Part shown: positions 7,065-9,223 of the stretch, piece after piece
Layout: the number at the start of each line of letters is the position of its first letter
Position numbering within the stretch: position 1 is the stretch's first letter
Assembly: GCA_009773975.1 (NCBI GenBank)
Contig: VSMX01000090.1
Coordinates: 1-9,223 of the forward strand
Length of the DNA: 9,223 nucleotides
Source: Desulfovibrio sp.
Lineage (GTDB): Bacteria; Desulfobacterota; Desulfovibrionia; Desulfovibrionales; Desulfovibrionaceae
Reading direction: 5' to 3'
Translations under genes and position numbers: made by a program
The notes under the pieces: generated by a model
The model's input: the letters and a program-made list of their open reading frames with translations, nothing else
Told to the model about the DNA's origin: nothing
The model's database searches: none

Positions 7065-7091
7065 TTGACAAATTATTTCCGGAGATATCTT
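7065..7091 (+). promoter_or_regulatory. Candidate dinB promoter
   Basis: A perfect TTGACA (7065-7070) is followed after 15 bp by TATCTT (7086-7091). The spacer is short but within the functional range. dinB begins 26 nt downstream with GGAG at 7107-7110. I saw no inverted repeat resembling a LexA operator around it. Confidence 0.45.
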
Positions 7092-7116
7092 TTCACAACC
7101 ACATTCGGAGTTTCTG

Positions 7117-8178
7117 ATGATTGTCCATCTGGACATGGACGCTTTTTTTGCTTCCGTGGAGCAGATGGATAATCCTTACCTGCGCGGCAAGCCCGTGATT
7201 ATTGGCGGCTGGGAGCGCGGGGTTGTGGCCACGGCCTCATACGAGGCCAGGATTTATGGCATCCATTCGGCCATGCCTTCGGCCCTGGCGCGAAAACTTT
7301 GCCCGAACGGAATTTTTATTCGTGGTCGCCACCAGCGTTATTCTGAAGTTTCCCGAAAAATCATGCAGGCTCTTGCCGCAATTTCGCCCGTAGTCCAGCC
7401 GGCCAGCATTGACGAGGCCTATCTTGACGCTTCGAATATTTCGGGGGGCTTTCGCAATCCGCTTGAACTGGCCCTGACCATCAAGGCCTCCGTTGCCAGG
7501 GCAAGCGGCGGCCTGACCTGTTCAGTTGGTATTGCGCCCATAAAATTCCTGGCAAAAATCTGTTCCGACACCAACAAGCCTAATGGCGTGTGCATAGTTG
7601 AGCAGGATGAAATGGATAACTTCCTCATTTCCCTGCCAGTCGAAAAATTGCCGGGAGTTGGCAAGAGGATGCGCCAGTCCCTGAAATCCATAGGCATAAA
7701 TACCGTTGCCGAGCTCAGGCAGCTTAGCCGGGATTTTTTGCAGCAAAGTTATGGCAAGTTTGGCGCCATCCTTTACGACAGGGCATACGGCATTGACCCG
7801 CGCATTGTGCATGCGCCCCTGCCAGCCAAAAGCGAAGGGGTGGAGCGCACACTGGAAAAGAATACCCGGGATCGCGCCTTTCTTTCATCCTGCCTGAAAA
7901 AACATGCCGAAAAAATTTCCGCCCGGCTCGGAAGGAACTGCGCCCGCGGACGCACAATAACGCTAAAGCTCAAGTTTGCGGATTTCAGGCAAATCACCCG
8001 TTGCAGAACGCTTGGTTTTCGCACCGCTGAAGCGGAAATAATCTTTGAAACCGCAAATGCGCTCTTCCTGGCGGAAAAACTGCCAGAACCTGTAAGGCTT
8101 ATAGGCATTTCGGTTTCGGGTTTTGAACCCAAAAGCGAACAGCTTGTGCTTCCCGGCGTGAAATTACGCAAAACTTGA
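7117..8178 (+). CDS. dinB: DNA polymerase IV (Y-family translesion polymerase)
   Basis: The 353-residue product is a complete DinB-type polymerase that copies past DNA lesions with low fidelity. The metal-binding acidic residues are intact: D6 in HLDMDAFFASVE and D99-E100 in SIDEAYLD, with F11 at the steric-gate position. The Y-family palm signature SVGIAPIKFLAK...NKP (136-155) follows, then a helix-hairpin-helix with LPGVGKRM (178-185) and a little-finger domain at about 240-340. The usual C-terminal sliding-clamp motif QLxLF appears as QLVLP (342-346), so clamp binding may be altered. The ATG has GGAG six bases upstream. It sits downstream of prfA but is probably expressed from its own promoter. 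Immediately after its TGA, and in the same frame, lies an AlbA_2-like coding remnant. Confidence 0.96.
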   Translation: MIVHLDMDAFFASVEQMDNPYLRGKPVIIGGWERGVVATASYEARIYGIHSAMPSALARKLCPNGIFIRGRHQRYSEVSRKIMQALAAISPVVQPASIDEAYLDASNISGGFRNPLELALTIKASVARASGGLTCSVGIAPIKFLAKICSDTNKPNGVCIVEQDEMDNFLISLPVEKLPGVGKRMRQSLKSIGINTVAELRQLSRDFLQQSYGKFGAILYDRAYGIDPRIVHAPLPAKSEGVERTLEKNTRDRAFLSSCLKKHAEKISARLGRNCARGRTITLKLKFADFRQITRCRTLGFRTAEAEIIFETANALFLAEKLPEPVRLIGISVSGFEPKSEQLVLPGVKLRKT

Positions 8179-8364
8179 GTTTTCACCTGGCTACCCAAAA
8201 ACGGCGATACCACTCAGACGCCCAGGGAACAGGCCGCCGCAGGCGAGGACAGCACTCGCCAGTTCAAATCCCGAATCGACAATGCGGATTCTCTGGCTGC
8301 GGAAATGGCAGCCCTCGCCAAGGCCAACAGCGGCGTCATCTTTATGCCTTTAACCGGACAGTAG
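8179..8364 (+). pseudogene. Remnant of an AlbA_2/Schlafen-type DNA-binding protein
   Basis: This stretch continues the dinB frame directly after its TGA and stays open for 61 codons to a TAG. It has no ATG, GTG or TTG start before residue 40. The translation contains REQAAAGEDSTRQFKSR and then IDNADSLAAEMAALAKANSG followed by VIFMPLTG. This resembles the first half of an AlbA_2 domain (family pattern: GE-S-QFK, a helix with LAAEM-AFAN, then GG-I-IGV). Such domains are usually the N-terminus of putative transcriptional regulators or Schlafen-like proteins. Here the usual AFAN and GG positions read ALAK and SG, and the rest of the domain is missing, so I read it as a decayed 5' fragment. Alternatives are read-through of the dinB TGA or a chance open frame. 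The similarity is recognised by eye only. Confidence 0.55.
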
Positions 8365-8370
8365 TTTTTG

Positions 8371-8802
8371 CTATATACTATTTTTGGAAACAACATTAAT
8401 GCGAAAGCTGACGTCCCCTTTTTCATCACGGTCAGTTTCGTATCGCAACACTTCGGAAATATTATTTTTGTCGTCAAAGCAAAGAATTTTTGGTTTTTTA
8501 TCAAGTATCTCTTCTTGTTCCACGATATATTCTGATGCGCAAATAATAAGTTCATCTCCGATTTGACAAGTGCGTGCCGCTGCGCCATTCAATATGCAGC
8601 ATTTGGAGCCACGTTCTCCATAAATAACATAGGTACTTATTCTCTTTCCAGAATTTTTATTCCATACATCAACGAATTCCATGGGAAAAATGCCAGCTGC
8701 CTTGCAATGCTCCGGGTCGAGCGTTATGGAACCGTGATAATCCAAAGCACTGGCTGTAACATGGATGCCATGCATTTTGGCACGAACAATTTTTATCATC
8801 AT
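8371..8802 (-). CDS. panD: Aspartate 1-decarboxylase (pyruvoyl enzyme precursor)
   Basis: PanD decarboxylates L-aspartate to beta-alanine for pantothenate and CoA synthesis. The proenzyme self-cleaves at Gly-Ser to make a pyruvoyl group; here the site is G24-S25 in LDYHGSI. Other functional residues fall at the expected positions: K9, H11, R54, Y58 and N72, with YGERGSK and NGAAAR also typical. At 143 residues it is somewhat longer than the common 117-130, the excess being a charged C-terminal tail (about 120-143). Two adjacent ATGs (8802 and 8799) compete; GAGG at 8807-8810 is better spaced for the second, but numbering against known enzymes fits the first. The gene is strikingly AT-rich compared with its neighbours (27% GC in 8461-8520), suggesting separate origin. 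It is convergent with dinB and has no other pan gene nearby. Confidence 0.95.
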   Translation of the reverse strand: MMIKIVRAKMHGIHVTASALDYHGSITLDPEHCKAAGIFPMEFVDVWNKNSGKRISTYVIYGERGSKCCILNGAAARTCQIGDELIICASEYIVEQEEILDKKPKILCFDDKNNISEVLRYETDRDEKGDVSFRINVVSKNSI

Positions 8803-8850
8803 TATACCTCGTTAAGTGTTTTATTGACAGATCCAGGGAAAAAGGGGTCA

Positions 8851-8876
8851 AAACAAAAAGGCGGCCGGGGCCGCCT
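8851..8876 (-). terminator. Rho-independent terminator of the edge gene
   Basis: A perfect GC-rich inverted repeat (AGGCGGCC with GGCCGCCT, 8859-8876) with a tiny loop is followed on the minus strand by TTTTTGTTT (8859-8851). It lies 33 nt after the stop of the 8909 gene and upstream of panD, so the two minus-strand genes are probably separate transcripts. Confidence 0.85.
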
Positions 8877-8908
8877 ATATTATCTTTGTTTGCAGGTAAT
8901 CATTTTTG

Positions 8909-9223
8909 CTAGCCGGTAATCAGGCCGCTTCCGCCCAAATCTGCGCCTCCGCCTTGCGGCGTGCCAAACTGCAGCTTGCCCAGGCCGCCTGCGACAGTAA
9001 GGTTGGTGCAGGCTTCAATGTATTTGTCCTGCAATTCCTTTGGAGTGCTTGCATAACGGTAAAGCATGAATTTGCCTTCAATTACGCCGGTAAATTCGGG
9101 TTCAAAGGGATAGCCATAGGGCAGCATCATCATCTGCACGCCCTGCTGGGAGGGTATGGTCTGGATTGCGGCAACGTCCTTGAGGGAATCGTTGTCCTTG
9201 TCATATTTGCCAATGACCAATTC
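8909..9223 (-). CDS. Unrecognised protein, C-terminal part (start outside window)
   Basis: The frame is open to the right edge. Codon 9221-9223 encodes Glu and the only candidate start inside the window is a TTG at 9220, so the gene very probably begins outside. The visible 104 codons include VIGKYDKDNDSLKDVAA, then a strand-rich region with GVQMMMLPYGYPFEPEFTG and GKFMLYRYASTPKELQDKY, and end in a Gly-rich tail (GTPQGGGADLGGSG). No signal peptide or membrane span is seen in this part. It has a strong terminator just downstream, and its GC content is like that of the housekeeping genes rather than panD, so it looks like a normal resident gene. I do not recognise the family. Confidence 0.7.
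   Translation of the reverse strand, partial: ELVIGKYDKDNDSLKDVAAIQTIPSQQGVQMMMLPYGYPFEPEFTGVIEGKFMLYRYASTPKELQDKYIEACTNLTVAGGLGKLQFGTPQGGGADLGGSGLITG

Noticed and set aside
8175..8399. 74-codon plus-strand frame beginning TTG inside the dinB end
   Set aside because: It is the other frame over the AlbA_2-like remnant; its Arg/Gln-rich translation has no family features and it runs into panD.
8823..8828. Perfect TTGACA on the plus strand upstream of the 8859 hairpin
   Set aside because: No plus-strand gene follows and no well-placed -10 box supports a promoter.
1..9223. CRISPR arrays, tRNA genes, insertion-sequence ends
   Set aside because: I looked for spaced direct repeats, cloverleaf-like segments and transposase fragments and saw none; a dedicated scan was not possible.

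Overview
The window looks like chromosomal DNA from a Gram-negative bacterium of moderate GC content. Two predicted proteins carry export or lipoprotein signals. The block rpmE, DUF1385 membrane protein, prfA, together with protein style, recalls Desulfovibrionaceae (Desulfobacterota). That placement comes from memory of gene order and is an inference, not a database result.

Layout. Bases 1-603 hold the 3' part of a VirB1/IagB-like lytic transglycosylase on the plus strand, with a basic tail containing a duplicated 13-residue motif. Bases 640-3210 hold a tight minus-strand unit of four genes, in transcription order: a small YajG-like lipoprotein, an exported protein with TPR-like helices, a 112-residue protein of unknown function, and thiE. 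The first two junctions overlap (26 nt, then ATGA) and the last gap is 15 nt, so they are probably one transcript. A 122-nt divergent intergenic region separates this unit from a plus-strand run of housekeeping genes: serS, rpmE, a DUF1385 (YqhQ-type) membrane protein, prfA and dinB. Promoter-like elements are visible before serS, rpmE and dinB.

Directly after the dinB stop codon, in the same frame, lies about 60 codons of coding-like sequence. It resembles the start of an AlbA_2/Schlafen-type DNA-binding domain and has no recognisable start, so I read it as a gene remnant. Beyond it the base composition falls sharply (27% GC in 8461-8520) across a convergent panD gene with all key residues. 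A strong minus-strand terminator then separates panD from a partial, unrecognised minus-strand gene that runs off the right edge.

How the genes work together. The central genes are mostly translation functions: tRNA-Ser charging, a zinc-ribbon ribosomal protein and peptide-chain release. dinB (translesion polymerase), thiE (thiamine phosphate synthesis) and panD (beta-alanine for pantothenate) stand apart from the other genes of their pathways. I saw no tRNA, rRNA, CRISPR array or intact insertion sequence. The least explained parts are the lipoprotein/TPR/112-aa gene set, the AlbA_2 remnant beside the AT-rich panD, and the edge gene. I found no convincing complete novel system.
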